A stretch of 64,000 bases of DNA from Sphaerochaeta halotolerans (GTDB lineage: Bacteria; Spirochaetota; Spirochaetia; Sphaerochaetales; Sphaerochaetaceae), in the NCBI RefSeq assembly GCF_003429665.1, contig NZ_QUWK01000007.1, forward strand, positions 62,001-126,000, written 5' to 3'. The position numbers and the translations under genes are program-made. The stretch's first letter is position 1; each line of letters opens with the position of its first letter. Shown one piece after another: positions 47,492 through 58,214 of this stretch. The notes beneath the pieces were generated by a model. It saw only the letters and a program-made list of their open reading frames with translations. It was not told where the DNA came from and did no database searches.

Positions 47492-50275
47492 CTAGGGATA
47501 CTTGATCAATTCACGGGGTTTGCTCCCATTGGGAGGACCAACATACCCCAGCTCTTCCATCTGCTCAACCATACGGGCAGCCCGGTTATACCCAATCTTC
47601 AAACGTCTCTGCAGGTAGGAGGCTGAAGCACACTTGCGTTCAACAACAATTGCAAGCGCCCTATCCATCAACGCTTCATCATCGTTTGAATCAGCACCCT
47701 CATCATCACTGCTTTCACTAGCCTTTGGTTCATCGTCTTCAAAGAAAGACTCATCGATAAACTCAGGCTCGCCTTGTGAGCTGACAAACGCTACCACCTG
47801 CTCCACTTCATTGTCACTCAGGAATGAACCTTGAATTCGCTCAGTAGCGGGGCTGCTGCTGGACATATAGAGCATGTCACCTTTCCCCAGCAGTTTGTCC
47901 GCCCCAGGTTCATCAAGGATGATACGGCTATCGGTCGAACTCGTCACAGCAAATGCGATACGGGTGGGAATATTGTTCTTGATCACACCGGTAATGACAT
48001 CAACAGAGGGCCGCTGGGTCGCAAGAACCAAGTGTATGCCGACCGCTCGACTCATGGCAGCAAGACGGCTGACCTTGCTCTCCATATCCTTGCCAACGAG
48101 ATGCATCAAATCAGCAAATTCATCGATAACCACCAGGATATAGGGGAGTTTCTCCCGAGCAAGACGGCTACTTTCTATCTTCTCGTTGTAGCCGATAATA
48201 TTCCTGACGCTCAAGGCTTGCAGCAGTTTGTATCGTCTCTCCATCTCATAGAGGCAGAAGTCGAGTGCCTTCAGCGTTTTCTTTGCATCAGTGATGACCG
48301 GAGTGAGCAGATGTGGAATTCCATTGTAAATGTTCAATTCTACGATTTTGGGATCAACCAGGATCATCCTGACCTGTTTTGGACTTCGCCTGAACAACAC
48401 AGAACAAATCAATGAGTTTACGCAAACACTCTTACCACTTCCCGTGCTTCCAGCAATCAAAAGATGGGGAGCCTTGACTACATCAACTACTACCGGTTCT
48501 CCCATCAAGCTGCGCCCCAATACCATGGGGATACCCAATGAGGAAGTGAGGTATGGTAGTATTTCACGGAACCCAATAATATCCCGCTTACGATTGGGGA
48601 TCTCAACGCCTACAGCCGATTTTCCAGGAATAGGTGCAACGATACGGACTTGTGTAGCCGCGAGGGCAAGGGCAATGTTGTCCGAGAGATTCACAATTGA
48701 ATTTACCCTCACACCAGGGGCAGGAAGTAGCTCGAACATGGTAACCGTGGGACCACGTACAATGTTGGTCAATTCAACAGTTATATTGAACTGTTCCAGC
48801 GTAGCAACCAAGAGTTTCCCTTGGTTGACCGTCTGCTCATCTACTACATCACCAATCTGTGGATAGGTCACCAGGATGGATTCATCTGGATACTGGTAGG
48901 TAATACGCCTGCGGTTGATCAAGGCGCTCCCTTCTCCTTTGGAGGAAAGGCCGCCCACCCCGCTGGCACTCTCGAGAGGATCTTCATCAAGCTCCTGACT
49001 TTCAGTCTGTACTTCCGCCCCTTCCAATATACCACCACCAATTGGTTGCGCAGTGCTCTGCGGTGCAAAGGTCGATTCTATCTGACTCTCTTGTTTTGGT
49101 GAATTTGCTCGGAAGAAGGGATCATCAACTTCTCGGTTGTGTGGGGTTTCTTCTCGCTTTTTCGGCTCATACTGGACCGAAAGAATCCGCTCCTTGATAT
49201 TCATATTTTGTGAGTCATTGGCTGGAGGTGTTTCAGCCTTTCCCTGTTGCTGTTCCACTGCCTGAGCAAGCATGCTTTTCACTTTGCCTTGAGGTTCATT
49301 CCTTCGCATGTTGTGCTTCCTTGGTGCTTTTCCCACTGCTTCCAATGCACCTTGCAGGAATCCTGATAATTGCACAGGTTCTTTTTCTTTAGCCGGCTGA
49401 GGATGTGTTTCTGCCTGTTTTTTTTGCGCTTCCAGTTCTCGTTGTTTTCGCTCTAGATACGAGACCCCATTATTTCGCTTTCGCTCCTCCCCGAGTGTAT
49501 GCAGCGCACCAATACTGACCTTTCCAACCTGCATCTCCTTCACTGCAAAGGTATCTTCCTTCGGTGGTTTCCGGTCAACTGGAGTATGCTTTCTCGACAA
49601 ACTCTCCAGGGAAGGCACCTCAGCGATGGAAGGGAAGGCAACCTTTTGGTCAGCAAAGCTCGTCCCCTCAATAGCCTCTTCAGCCTCCACGGGTTTCTTG
49701 CTGAGGGTAATGGTTTCCTCATCAGCCTCGATGGATTCCTGAGCCTTTGAAACACGTTTTTTCTTTTCCCCCCGCTTCTCTTTTGGAGTCTTGAGCTTCT
49801 CGCCTCTCGCCGTCTTGAACCGTTTCATACCGTCGCCGATCAAGGTGAAAATGATAAAAAGAGCCATCTCCACAAAGAATATGAGTACTATACGGAAGGA
49901 AGCACTACGCAAGTCCTCCGGTATGGTTCGTATGAGCAACGGACGAGTACTCCCCTGCATGAGATGACTGAGCACATAGAGTGTATAGGCCATAATGCCA
50001 GTGAGAGGGATCAATACATAGAAAAAGCGGTTTCGTACCCTAAAGGTGAAAATCATGATTGTCCAGATTCCAAGGAGTACGGCGAGAGGGACCAAGGAGA
50101 GGGAAGTGGGAGGAACGGTAAAAGAGAAAAAGCGATTCAGGAAAGAAACCACCCTATCCAGGAGAATATGGTGGATACCAAGACGTGGAAGAACTTCCAA
50201 CGCAACCACCACCAACGTTGACAGCAGGGAGGCTATCCCCAGTATCAAAGAACTTTTTCCACGGTCTTCCTTCAC
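47492..50275 (-). CDS. ftsK: DNA translocase FtsK/SpoIIIE
   Basis: HLLIAGSTGSGKSVCVNSLI, LPYILVVIDEFADLM, HLVLATQRPSVDVITGVIKNNIPTRIAF, gamma-domain C-terminus. Confidence 0.96.
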   Translation of the reverse strand: MKEDRGKSSLILGIASLLSTLVVVALEVLPRLGIHHILLDRVVSFLNRFFSFTVPPTSLSLVPLAVLLGIWTIMIFTFRVRNRFFYVLIPLTGIMAYTLYVLSHLMQGSTRPLLIRTIPEDLRSASFRIVLIFFVEMALFIIFTLIGDGMKRFKTARGEKLKTPKEKRGEKKKRVSKAQESIEADEETITLSKKPVEAEEAIEGTSFADQKVAFPSIAEVPSLESLSRKHTPVDRKPPKEDTFAVKEMQVGKVSIGALHTLGEERKRNNGVSYLERKQRELEAQKKQAETHPQPAKEKEPVQLSGFLQGALEAVGKAPRKHNMRRNEPQGKVKSMLAQAVEQQQGKAETPPANDSQNMNIKERILSVQYEPKKREETPHNREVDDPFFRANSPKQESQIESTFAPQSTAQPIGGGILEGAEVQTESQELDEDPLESASGVGGLSSKGEGSALINRRRITYQYPDESILVTYPQIGDVVDEQTVNQGKLLVATLEQFNITVELTNIVRGPTVTMFELLPAPGVRVNSIVNLSDNIALALAATQVRIVAPIPGKSAVGVEIPNRKRDIIGFREILPYLTSSLGIPMVLGRSLMGEPVVVDVVKAPHLLIAGSTGSGKSVCVNSLICSVLFRRSPKQVRMILVDPKIVELNIYNGIPHLLTPVITDAKKTLKALDFCLYEMERRYKLLQALSVRNIIGYNEKIESSRLAREKLPYILVVIDEFADLMHLVGKDMESKVSRLAAMSRAVGIHLVLATQRPSVDVITGVIKNNIPTRIAFAVTSSTDSRIILDEPGADKLLGKGDMLYMSSSSPATERIQGSFLSDNEVEQVVAFVSSQGEPEFIDESFFEDDEPKASESSDDEGADSNDDEALMDRALAIVVERKCASASYLQRRLKIGYNRAARMVEQMEELGYVGPPNGSKPRELIKYP

Positions 50276-50318
50276 AACTCGCTCCTTTGTAGGTAAACAC
50301 CTGTTCCTTCAGATGGTA

Positions 50319-50978
50319 TCAAATCTTTGTAAGAACGCAAAGCGTACGATTTGCATCCAGATGGGGAACCGTGAGGGGAAAAACCTCTGCACTCCAACGG
50401 CTTTTGCATTGTGATGCAACCTGGATCAGTTCTGATTCAACCTGTTCCCCTATACCTTTGTATGCGCAGACGAGGCCACCATCACTCAGTATAGGCGCTA
50501 CATCATCAAGAATTTCCACCAGAGGCCGAAAAGCCCGGAAGGTAATTACATCAAAGTGTTGACGTACCTGTTTCAAGTCCTGAGCGGCAATTTGCACCCG
50601 CTCAGATAATCCGGTAGCTACCAGGGCATTTCGTAAGAAATTCACTCGCCGCTCCATCCGCTCTACCAAAGTGAAGGGATACGCATTCAGAGCAATGGCA
50701 AGGGGAATACCGGGAAGGCCTGCTCCTGAACCAAGATCGGCAAAAGAGGGGGTTTCATACTGCCGGGCAAATTCCCCGATCTTTCCTACTGCAGAGAGAC
50801 TGTCGAAGATGTGACGAATGACCAAATCGTCGCCTTCAGCTCCAACCAACTTGTAGATAGGATTAAAGAGCTCCACCTCTGCTATATAGCGCTCCAGTTG
50901 CTGCAACTGCTCAGCAGAAAATGAGAGTTGCATGGCATCCAGGCCTTCCTTGATCAAGGCCTCATACTTACCGCTCAC
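50319..50978 (-). CDS. rsmG: 16S rRNA (guanine527-N7)-methyltransferase
   Basis: [48 protein letters not shown]. Confidence 0.94.
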   Translation of the reverse strand: MSGKYEALIKEGLDAMQLSFSAEQLQQLERYIAEVELFNPIYKLVGAEGDDLVIRHIFDSLSAVGKIGEFARQYETPSFADLGSGAGLPGIPLAIALNAYPFTLVERMERRVNFLRNALVATGLSERVQIAAQDLKQVRQHFDVITFRAFRPLVEILDDVAPILSDGGLVCAYKGIGEQVESELIQVASQCKSRWSAEVFPLTVPHLDANRTLCVLTKI

Positions 50979-52782
50979 GATGGCCTCCCCTGTCCAGATG
51001 CACGATCAGAAGGGCAATATCGCTATTGCGTACCCCACTGATTCGGGAAGCCTGCCCCACTGAAATAGGCCGTACCAATTTCAGTTTTTCCTTCCCCTCT
51101 GTACTCAGTCCATCCAATGCATCATAGTCGAAATCCTGGCTGATATGGAGACTTTCCAGTTTTTCAAATCGGTTGATCTGTCGTTCCTGACGATTGATGT
51201 ACCCTTCATACTTTACATCAAGTTCCACTTGGTACTTGATAGGCTCTTCAAAACCTGAGAGTTCGGGAATAGACTCCTGGAGACTAGCCATTGTAACCTC
51301 TGGCATCTTCAGAGCCTGGATTGCACTCTTATCGGCCAGTTTACGCTGACGAAGCAGATCCTTAACCGTTTCCATCTTCTCCAGCTTCTGGCGGAGACGG
51401 GAAAGGCTCTCCTCAGACTGCAAACCTACACGAAAACCTTTCTCGGTAAGGCGTTGGTCACAGCTATCATGTCGGAGATTGAGACGATACTCTGCCCTGC
51501 TGGTAAACATACGGTAGGGTTCTTTGGTTCCCATGGTAACCAGATCATCAATCAGCACCCCGGTATAGGCTTCATTGCGGCTGAGCACCAAGGGTGGTTC
51601 CCCTTTGAGTTTCTGTGCTGCATTGATTCCTGCCATCAAGCCTTGACAGGCGGCTTCCTCGTAGCCACTGGTACCGTTGGTCTGGCCTGCAATGAACAGA
51701 TTCTCAACCAGTTTGCTCTCCAGGGAAGGGTAAAGGGCTTGTGGATTGATGAAATCGTATTCCACTGCATAGGCTGGGCGCATGATCTGAGCATGTTCCA
51801 AGCCTTCAATGCTATGAACAAAATCCCATTGTACATCCTCAGGAAGGGAGCTAGAGATACCATTAAGATACATCTCCTCAGTGCCGATGCCCTCCGGTTC
51901 TACAAAGATTTGATGACGATTACGATCAGGAAATCGCACCACTTTATCTTCAATCGAAGGGCAATAGCGAGGACCGGTTCCGACAATCTTCCCTCCATAC
52001 AGGGGGGATCGATGGATATTATCCCGTATGATCGCATGAGTCTTCTCATTGGTCCAGGTAATGTAGCAAGGGACCTGGGGTCTGTTGATGCTGTCATAGT
52101 CGAAACTGAAGGGCATCATGAGTTCTTCCCCATCCTGCACTTCCATCTTGTCGAAATCCAGGGAGGACTTGCGGACCCTTGCGGGGGTACCGGTCTTCAA
52201 CCGTCCGACTGGGAAACCCTTTTTCCGGAGGTTGGTACCCAAGCCAATGGCAGAGGGTTCGTCCAAACGCCCATTGGGAGCATCATATTCCCCTATGAAG
52301 ATTTTTCCCTCCATGAATGTCCCTGTGGTCAGGACAACAACGTTGGCGGAGATGGTATGCTGTCTCTCGGTAATGACCCCTGTTAGGCGCTTACCTGTTG
52401 GGTCGAGTAAAAAATCGACAACCGTATCCATGAACAAAGAAAGGTTGTGTTCACTCTCCAACGTCTCCTTGGCAAGCCTTGCATAGGTGAATTTATCAGC
52501 CTGTGCACGGGGAGCTTGTACAGCCGGCCCGCGCCTCCTATTGAGTATGCGGTACTGTATCATGGAGTGGTCTATCAGGTGGGCCATCTCTCCACCGAGG
52601 GCGTCAACTTCCCTGACGATGTTTCCCTTGGAAAGCCCACCAATTGCCGGATTGCACGACAAACGCCCGATTGCATCGAGGTTCTGGGTGATCAAGAGCG
52701 TCTTGAATCCTATTCGGGAGAGAGCCAAGGATGCCTCAATACCGGCATGTCCTCCTCCCACTACAATTGCATCATAATCCAT
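50968..52782 (-). CDS. mnmG: tRNA uridine-5-carboxymethylaminomethyl modification enzyme MnmG
   Basis: [63 protein letters not shown]. Confidence 0.97.
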   Translation of the reverse strand: MDYDAIVVGGGHAGIEASLALSRIGFKTLLITQNLDAIGRLSCNPAIGGLSKGNIVREVDALGGEMAHLIDHSMIQYRILNRRRGPAVQAPRAQADKFTYARLAKETLESEHNLSLFMDTVVDFLLDPTGKRLTGVITERQHTISANVVVLTTGTFMEGKIFIGEYDAPNGRLDEPSAIGLGTNLRKKGFPVGRLKTGTPARVRKSSLDFDKMEVQDGEELMMPFSFDYDSINRPQVPCYITWTNEKTHAIIRDNIHRSPLYGGKIVGTGPRYCPSIEDKVVRFPDRNRHQIFVEPEGIGTEEMYLNGISSSLPEDVQWDFVHSIEGLEHAQIMRPAYAVEYDFINPQALYPSLESKLVENLFIAGQTNGTSGYEEAACQGLMAGINAAQKLKGEPPLVLSRNEAYTGVLIDDLVTMGTKEPYRMFTSRAEYRLNLRHDSCDQRLTEKGFRVGLQSEESLSRLRQKLEKMETVKDLLRQRKLADKSAIQALKMPEVTMASLQESIPELSGFEEPIKYQVELDVKYEGYINRQERQINRFEKLESLHISQDFDYDALDGLSTEGKEKLKLVRPISVGQASRISGVRNSDIALLIVHLDRGGHRER

Positions 52783-52785
52783 ATA

Positions 52786-54114
52786 TTATTTACCTACACA
52801 AAATCCACTGAAGATTGTCTCAAGAATATCGGAGGGGGTAACCTCTCCGGTCAACTGACCAAGATTGTCCAACGCCTCACCCAACTCAACTGCAGTGATA
52901 TCCAATGGGATATCCTCATCCACCAAGGCGAGCGCTCGGCCAAGTGCTTCCTCACTTGCATTCAAGAGTTGGTACTGCCGCTCTGATTCAATGATTAAGA
53001 GCTCATCGGCACTGACAGAGAATCCACTGGTCAGCCTGGTGGAGATCTCATGCAACAAACGATCCACTCCTTCCCCACTTTGGGCACTGATAGCCAGCTT
53101 TCCTTTGGGCGGCTTTGCAAGATCACTCTTGTTGTACACCACCAAGGTTCGCTCATCCTCTTCAGGTACGTGACCCATCAGGGTACTGTCAACAAGGAAT
53201 ACCACCAAGTCAGCTTGCCCGATCAAACGCTCTGTTCGTTTTATGCCTTCTCGCTCAACACTATCAGAGCTTTCCCTCAGTCCTGCTGTATCGTATAACC
53301 GAATCGGGATACCCTCGATTGATAGATCTGCTTCAATGTAATCGCGGGTGGTCCCATTTATGGGACTGACTATTGAGCGTTCCTGTTTGAGCAACAGATT
53401 GAACAGCGAGCTTTTCCCTGCATTGGTAGAACCGGCAAGTACGATTCTGGCTCCACTCTTATACAACTTTCCTACTTGGTAGGTCTCAGAGAGATGATGG
53501 AGCTGGGCTATCAAATCGACAAGTTGAGTCCGAGGAAATACAAATTCATCCAGTTCATCCTCAGCATAATCAAGTTGTACTTCTACCGCAGCCATGATCT
53601 GCATCAATTGTTGCTTGAGGGAACTGATCCGTTCCTTCAAGCTTCCTTCGAGTCTCCCCAAGGCAAGTGCCCTGGATCGTTCACTCTGGCTTACAACCAG
53701 TTCCTGGACTGCTTCTGCCTGGGTCAGATCCAACCTGCCGTGCAAGAACGCACGGAAGGTGAACTCACCACCTTCTGCACTGCGCATACCCAATTGGGAG
53801 AACAGAGACAAAATCTCCTTGATTACAGCAAGTGAACCATGACAAGAAAACTCCAGAGCTTCCTCCAGGGTATACCCATGTCCTTCTGTATAGACGGCAG
53901 CAACAACCTCATCAATCTTTTTCCCTGCCTCATCCTGCAGGTATCCATGTACCAACGTGGCATTACCAGCTTCTTTCAGGGATTTAGGCCGGGAAAACCG
54001 GGTGGCCAGCAGCGCTTTGCACCCCTCCCCGCTCACCCTGATGACCGCTAATGCACTCTGTGCCCATGGGGTGGCAAGGGCATAGATGATATCGTCTGTT
54101 ACATACTCTCTCAT
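52786..54114 (-). CDS. mnmE: tRNA modification GTPase MnmE
   Basis: DDIIYALATPWAQSALAVIRVSG, AGSTNAGKSSLFNLLL, GTTRDYIEADL, YDTAGLRESSD, C-terminal IFSGFCVGK. Confidence 0.97.
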   Translation of the reverse strand: MREYVTDDIIYALATPWAQSALAVIRVSGEGCKALLATRFSRPKSLKEAGNATLVHGYLQDEAGKKIDEVVAAVYTEGHGYTLEEALEFSCHGSLAVIKEILSLFSQLGMRSAEGGEFTFRAFLHGRLDLTQAEAVQELVVSQSERSRALALGRLEGSLKERISSLKQQLMQIMAAVEVQLDYAEDELDEFVFPRTQLVDLIAQLHHLSETYQVGKLYKSGARIVLAGSTNAGKSSLFNLLLKQERSIVSPINGTTRDYIEADLSIEGIPIRLYDTAGLRESSDSVEREGIKRTERLIGQADLVVFLVDSTLMGHVPEEDERTLVVYNKSDLAKPPKGKLAISAQSGEGVDRLLHEISTRLTSGFSVSADELLIIESERQYQLLNASEEALGRALALVDEDIPLDITAVELGEALDNLGQLTGEVTPSDILETIFSGFCVGK

Positions 54115-54181
54115 AGGAGTGAGTATACTGTTTTGCACGGTATGCTTGCAACACAAGCGACCCTTTGGCTATGATGCACCC

Positions 54182-55174
54182 ATGAAAACAGCAGCACAGC
54201 AAAGGAGTAGGATGAACAAGGCGATCCGCACCTTCTTCGATGAACGTTCCTATACCGAAGTTGATACCCCTATTCTTAGTCCTACCCTCATACCAGAGGC
54301 TACCATAGAGAACTTTTCCACGCGGTTTGAAAATCCCTTTCTTCCATCCAAGGACCTGTATCTGGTTCCTTCCCCTGAAATTTTCATGAAGCAACTCATT
54401 GCAGATGGACTCGGCAGCATCTACCAGATCAGCCATTGCTTCAGAAACAGTGAACAACTTGGACATATCCACAATATAGAGTTCTCAATGCTTGAGTACT
54501 ACACGGTAGGTGCAGATGAACAGGATTCCATTACCTTGAGTGAGGAGCTTATTGCCTCGTTGCTTTCTGCGGACAGTCCTGAAGACCTCAGACCTCCGTT
54601 CAGGAGGATGACAGTCGAAGAGGCAATGCTCTCCTATACGGGAATAGATCTGAAAAAGCACCAACAACAGAGTTCACTTGCCTCAGAAGCACGGAGACTA
54701 GGGCTCTCAATTCCGACCGAACCTGAAAGCTGGGAAGACACATTCAACAGGATCTTCCTTACATTTGTAGAACCGAAACTCCCTCAAGACCGTCCGTTGG
54801 TACTCGAGCAGTATCCGAGGCAGATCGCCTGCCTAGCCAAGTCAGACGGTCTTTATCGCCGCAGGTGGGAACTGTATATCCGTGGCGTAGAAATTGCCAA
54901 TTGCTATGATGAGGAGCGGGGAGAGAACGCCATCTCCGCCTACTATCAGAGTGAGTATGCAAAACTGATTGAAAACAGGATGGTCAGTGGTTCGGTTATC
55001 CCTGATACCGACCCAACCCTTGCCCATACTTTTGCCTCAATGCCCCAGTGTTCTGGTGTTGCAATGGGGCTTGACCGCCTGTTGATGTTGCTCATGGACA
55101 AAATGAGTCTGCAGGGGGTGATTCTTTTTCCGCTTTCTGATATGCTGAGGAATGGCAATACGCGTAATTTGTAA
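54182..55174 (+). CDS. epmA: EF-P lysine ligase EpmA (class II lysyl-tRNA synthetase paralogue)
   Basis: RSRMNKAIRTFFDERSYTEVDTPIL, PSPEIFMKQLIADGLGSIYQISHCFRNSE, C-terminal GVAMGLDRLLML; no anticodon-binding domain; adjacent to efp. Confidence 0.9.
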   Translation: MKTAAQQRSRMNKAIRTFFDERSYTEVDTPILSPTLIPEATIENFSTRFENPFLPSKDLYLVPSPEIFMKQLIADGLGSIYQISHCFRNSEQLGHIHNIEFSMLEYYTVGADEQDSITLSEELIASLLSADSPEDLRPPFRRMTVEEAMLSYTGIDLKKHQQQSSLASEARRLGLSIPTEPESWEDTFNRIFLTFVEPKLPQDRPLVLEQYPRQIACLAKSDGLYRRRWELYIRGVEIANCYDEERGENAISAYYQSEYAKLIENRMVSGSVIPDTDPTLAHTFASMPQCSGVAMGLDRLLMLLMDKMSLQGVILFPLSDMLRNGNTRNL

Positions 55175-55192
55175 CTATACGAGGTAATACAC

Positions 55193-55756
55193 ATGATTAA
55201 AGCAGGCCAAATCGATAAGGGAACCGCCTTATTGATCAAAGGACAACCCTTTGTGGTCGTTGACCGAGAGTTCGTGAATCCCGGAAAAGGCTCCGCCTTC
55301 GTTCGGCTGAAGATGAAGAGCCCCTCAACAGGCCAGACCTTGAGTGAAACGATGAAGACCCAGGATAACGCTGAAGACATCAGTGTAATGGACCGTGACT
55401 GTCAGTATCTGTACAATGATGGAGAGCATTTCCATTTCATGATGACTGATACCTTCGAGCAGATTGAGGTTCCCATGAGCACTTTCCCGGATTATGAGTT
55501 TCTCATGAAAGACGGGGAGACCTATCGGTGCACATTCTGGGAAGACCAGTTGCTCGACATCCAGCTTCCCCCAAAAGTCATCTATTTGGTAGCAGAAGCT
55601 GAAGAAGCGGTAAAGGGTGACACCGTTCAAGGTGCAACCAAGTACGTTACCACGGAAACAGGACTGAAGGTCCGGGTACCAATTTTCATCAAGCAAGGTG
55701 AGAAGATTCGCATCAATACTGAAACAAAAGAGTATATTGAACGAGTCAACAACTGA
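55193..55756 (+). CDS. efp: elongation factor P
   Basis: MIKAGQIDKGTALLIKGQPFVVVDREFVNPGKGSAFVRLKMKSPSTGQTLSETMK... Confidence 0.95.
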   Translation: MIKAGQIDKGTALLIKGQPFVVVDREFVNPGKGSAFVRLKMKSPSTGQTLSETMKTQDNAEDISVMDRDCQYLYNDGEHFHFMMTDTFEQIEVPMSTFPDYEFLMKDGETYRCTFWEDQLLDIQLPPKVIYLVAEAEEAVKGDTVQGATKYVTTETGLKVRVPIFIKQGEKIRINTETKEYIERVNN

Positions 55757-55770
55757 CCAATCCCTTGCTA

Positions 55771-55806
55771 CCAAACCCCCATGAACATCCTTGGGGGTTT
55801 TTCTTT
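55771..55806 (+). terminator. intrinsic terminator after efp
   Basis: AAACCCCC-ATGAACATCCTT-GGGGGTTT-TTCTTT. Confidence 0.85.
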
Positions 55807-55889
55807 AGACAATTTTGTCTAATTCCGACATATTCTTGGATAATACATACTCATTATCTTCTTTGTATAAAACTACTTACCATAAGTTT

Positions 55890-55918
55890 TTGACATCTTA
55901 TGTGTAAGCCCGTACACT
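55890..55918 (+). promoter_or_regulatory. sigma70-type promoter of the sugar ABC operon
   Basis: TTGACA - 17 nt - TACACT; overlapped and preceded by inverted repeats. Confidence 0.6.
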
Positions 55919-55950
55919 ATACACAACACGAACAATAAGGAGTGATTTGT

Positions 55951-57231
55951 ATGAAAGCAAAAAACGTTCTCATCACCATCTTGGTGACCCTCTTGTTGCT
56001 ACCGGGAGTCCTCTTCGCCCAGGCAGCTGCCGAGAAAACTGATTCGAACACGATGCGTCTCGCTTGGTGGGGTAACCCTACCCGAGATGAACGCACCTAC
56101 AAGGCCGTCCAAATGTTTGAAGCTAAGAATCCGGGAGTCACAATTGAGACCGAGACAACCGGTTGGAGTGGCTATTGGGACAAGATGAACACCCAGGCAG
56201 CCGCAGGGAGCCTCCCTGACCTTATGCAACATGACTATGCATACATGCTTCAGTGGGTAGAGAGGAATCAGCTCGCTGATCTTACCCCCTATGTAAACCA
56301 GGGAATCATCGACCTCTCCAAGATCAATGACTCCTTCCTTACAGGTGGCAGGGTTGACGGTAAATTATATGGCATCAGCTTGGGCACCAATGCAGTTTGT
56401 CTAACCTATGATCCTGCTGTTCTCAAGAAGGCGGGCATTTCACAAATCGACAGCACAACCTGGACTTGGGAAGATTTTGAACGCATCGCCATACAGGTAT
56501 ACCAGAAGACTGGTGTACAGACCATCCCATTCTTCACCACTGATCCCAAGGTTGGGTTTGACAACATGATCCGTCAGACCGGCGCATCCACCTATGGTAA
56601 AACAGGACTCGGTTTTACCGATCCCGCAGTTCTGCGTGAGTTCTATGCAATCCAGCTCAGACTCCTTGATGCGGGTGCTCTCATCAAACCGGAAACAGCC
56701 TTTGTAACAGTCAGCCCCGAAGAAGGAGCAATGGCAAAGGGGGATACATGGGTTGAATTCATCTGGTCCAACCAATTTGTATCCACTCAGGCTGCTGCAC
56801 AACGCCCGCTCGAAATAGCAATGCTTCCCAACATCAAGAATGCTAAGGCTAAGGGAACATTCCTCAAGCCTTCCATGTTCTTCAGCATTCCAGCTACTGC
56901 AGAGAATCCTGAACTTGCAGCCAAATTCCTCAATTACTTTGTCAATGATATTGAAGTCAATGAAATGTTGATGGGTGAACGTGGCGTTCCCATTCCTGAT
57001 GATGTGCGTGAGCACATGGCTACAATGGTTGATCCAATCAACAAGCAAATTTTCGATTACATCAGTCTTGTTTCCAAGAATGCAGGACCGATTGATGCTC
57101 CCGATCCGGCAGGCAGCGGCGAGTTCCTCAAGATGGTACGTGATGTAACCCAAGAGATACTCATGAAGCGTGTATCCCTCAATGAAGGGGTTGCAAAGAT
57201 CATGAGCAGAGGAAACGAAATTCTGAAGTAA
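55951..57231 (+). CDS. ABC transporter extracellular sugar-binding protein
   Basis: Signal peptide; LAWWGNPTRDERTYKAVQMFEAKNPGVTIETETTGWSGYWDKMNTQAAAGSLPDLMQHDY. Confidence 0.93.
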   Translation: MKAKNVLITILVTLLLLPGVLFAQAAAEKTDSNTMRLAWWGNPTRDERTYKAVQMFEAKNPGVTIETETTGWSGYWDKMNTQAAAGSLPDLMQHDYAYMLQWVERNQLADLTPYVNQGIIDLSKINDSFLTGGRVDGKLYGISLGTNAVCLTYDPAVLKKAGISQIDSTTWTWEDFERIAIQVYQKTGVQTIPFFTTDPKVGFDNMIRQTGASTYGKTGLGFTDPAVLREFYAIQLRLLDAGALIKPETAFVTVSPEEGAMAKGDTWVEFIWSNQFVSTQAAAQRPLEIAMLPNIKNAKAKGTFLKPSMFFSIPATAENPELAAKFLNYFVNDIEVNEMLMGERGVPIPDDVREHMATMVDPINKQIFDYISLVSKNAGPIDAPDPAGSGEFLKMVRDVTQEILMKRVSLNEGVAKIMSRGNEILK

Positions 57232-57298
57232 GAGCAACGGTACACTATGGGGAAGACCTGCCCCCCAAGGTCTTCCTCTATAGCCGGAAGGAGCATCC

Positions 57299-58213
57299 AT
57301 GAAGCAACTCACACCCCGCAGGCGATCGTTCTTGAACGATCTATCCGGCTATGCTTTCATCAGCCCATGGCTGTTGGGGTTCATAGCCTTTTCGATTATC
57401 CCTATCCTTTTCTCTCTCTATTACTCATTCACCGAATACGATATCCTCGGTGAACCGATATTCAATGGACTGGAGAACTTCAGGAGAATGCTAGGTGATG
57501 AACTCTTCTGGCAGTCGCTGAAGGTCACCTTCTTTTATGCCTTCGTTTCAGTACCACTGCGTCTGGTTTTCGCCTTCTTCGTTGCCATGCTGTTCAACCG
57601 TGGTACCCGTGCAATCAGGATATATCAAGCAATATATTACGTGCCTTCCCTAGTCGGCGGCTCAATCGCCATCGCGGTTATGTGGAGACGCCTGTTCATG
57701 GCAGACGGAGCATTGAATGCTGCACTCACAAAAATCGGTATCGTCACCGACATATCCTGGATTGGAAACCCTTCGACAGCAATCTGGACTTTAATTCTGC
57801 TTGCAGTATGGCAGTTTGGATCCTCCATGCTGATCTTCCTTGCAGGGCTTAGACAGATTCCCAAGGAGCTTTATGAAGCTGCCTCCATCGATGGGGCAAA
57901 CCCTTTGAAGAAATTTACTCACATAACAGTCCCCCAGATTACCCCGGTTATCTTCTTCAACCTGGTCATGCAGCTGATCAATGGGTTCACTGTCTTTACC
58001 CAGGCGTTTGTGGTCTCAGGAGGCTCCGGAGATCCGCTGAACTCAACATTGGTGTATGCTCTCTACCTCTACCAAAGAGCATTCAAGTACTATGACATGG
58101 GTTATGGAAGTGCTCTAGCATGGGTCCTCGTACTGATTATTGGAGTGATGACTGGAATAGTTTTCAAGACTTCAAACAGCTGGGTCTTCTACGAAGCAAA
58201 GGAGGGCAAATAA
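57299..58213 (+). CDS. sugar ABC transporter permease (MalF-like)
   Basis: YAFISPWLLGFIAFSIIPILFSLYYSF, ELYEAASIDGANPLKKFTHITVPQITPV EAA motif. Confidence 0.94.
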   Translation: MKQLTPRRRSFLNDLSGYAFISPWLLGFIAFSIIPILFSLYYSFTEYDILGEPIFNGLENFRRMLGDELFWQSLKVTFFYAFVSVPLRLVFAFFVAMLFNRGTRAIRIYQAIYYVPSLVGGSIAIAVMWRRLFMADGALNAALTKIGIVTDISWIGNPSTAIWTLILLAVWQFGSSMLIFLAGLRQIPKELYEAASIDGANPLKKFTHITVPQITPVIFFNLVMQLINGFTVFTQAFVVSGGSGDPLNSTLVYALYLYQRAFKYYDMGYGSALAWVLVLIIGVMTGIVFKTSNSWVFYEAKEGK

Positions 58214-58214
58214 G

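Noticed and set aside
51454-52386. 310-aa ORF on the + strand
   Set aside because: Antisense to mnmG, which is unambiguous
56440-57312. 290-aa ORF on the - strand
   Set aside because: Antisense to the sugar-binding protein gene; no domain signal
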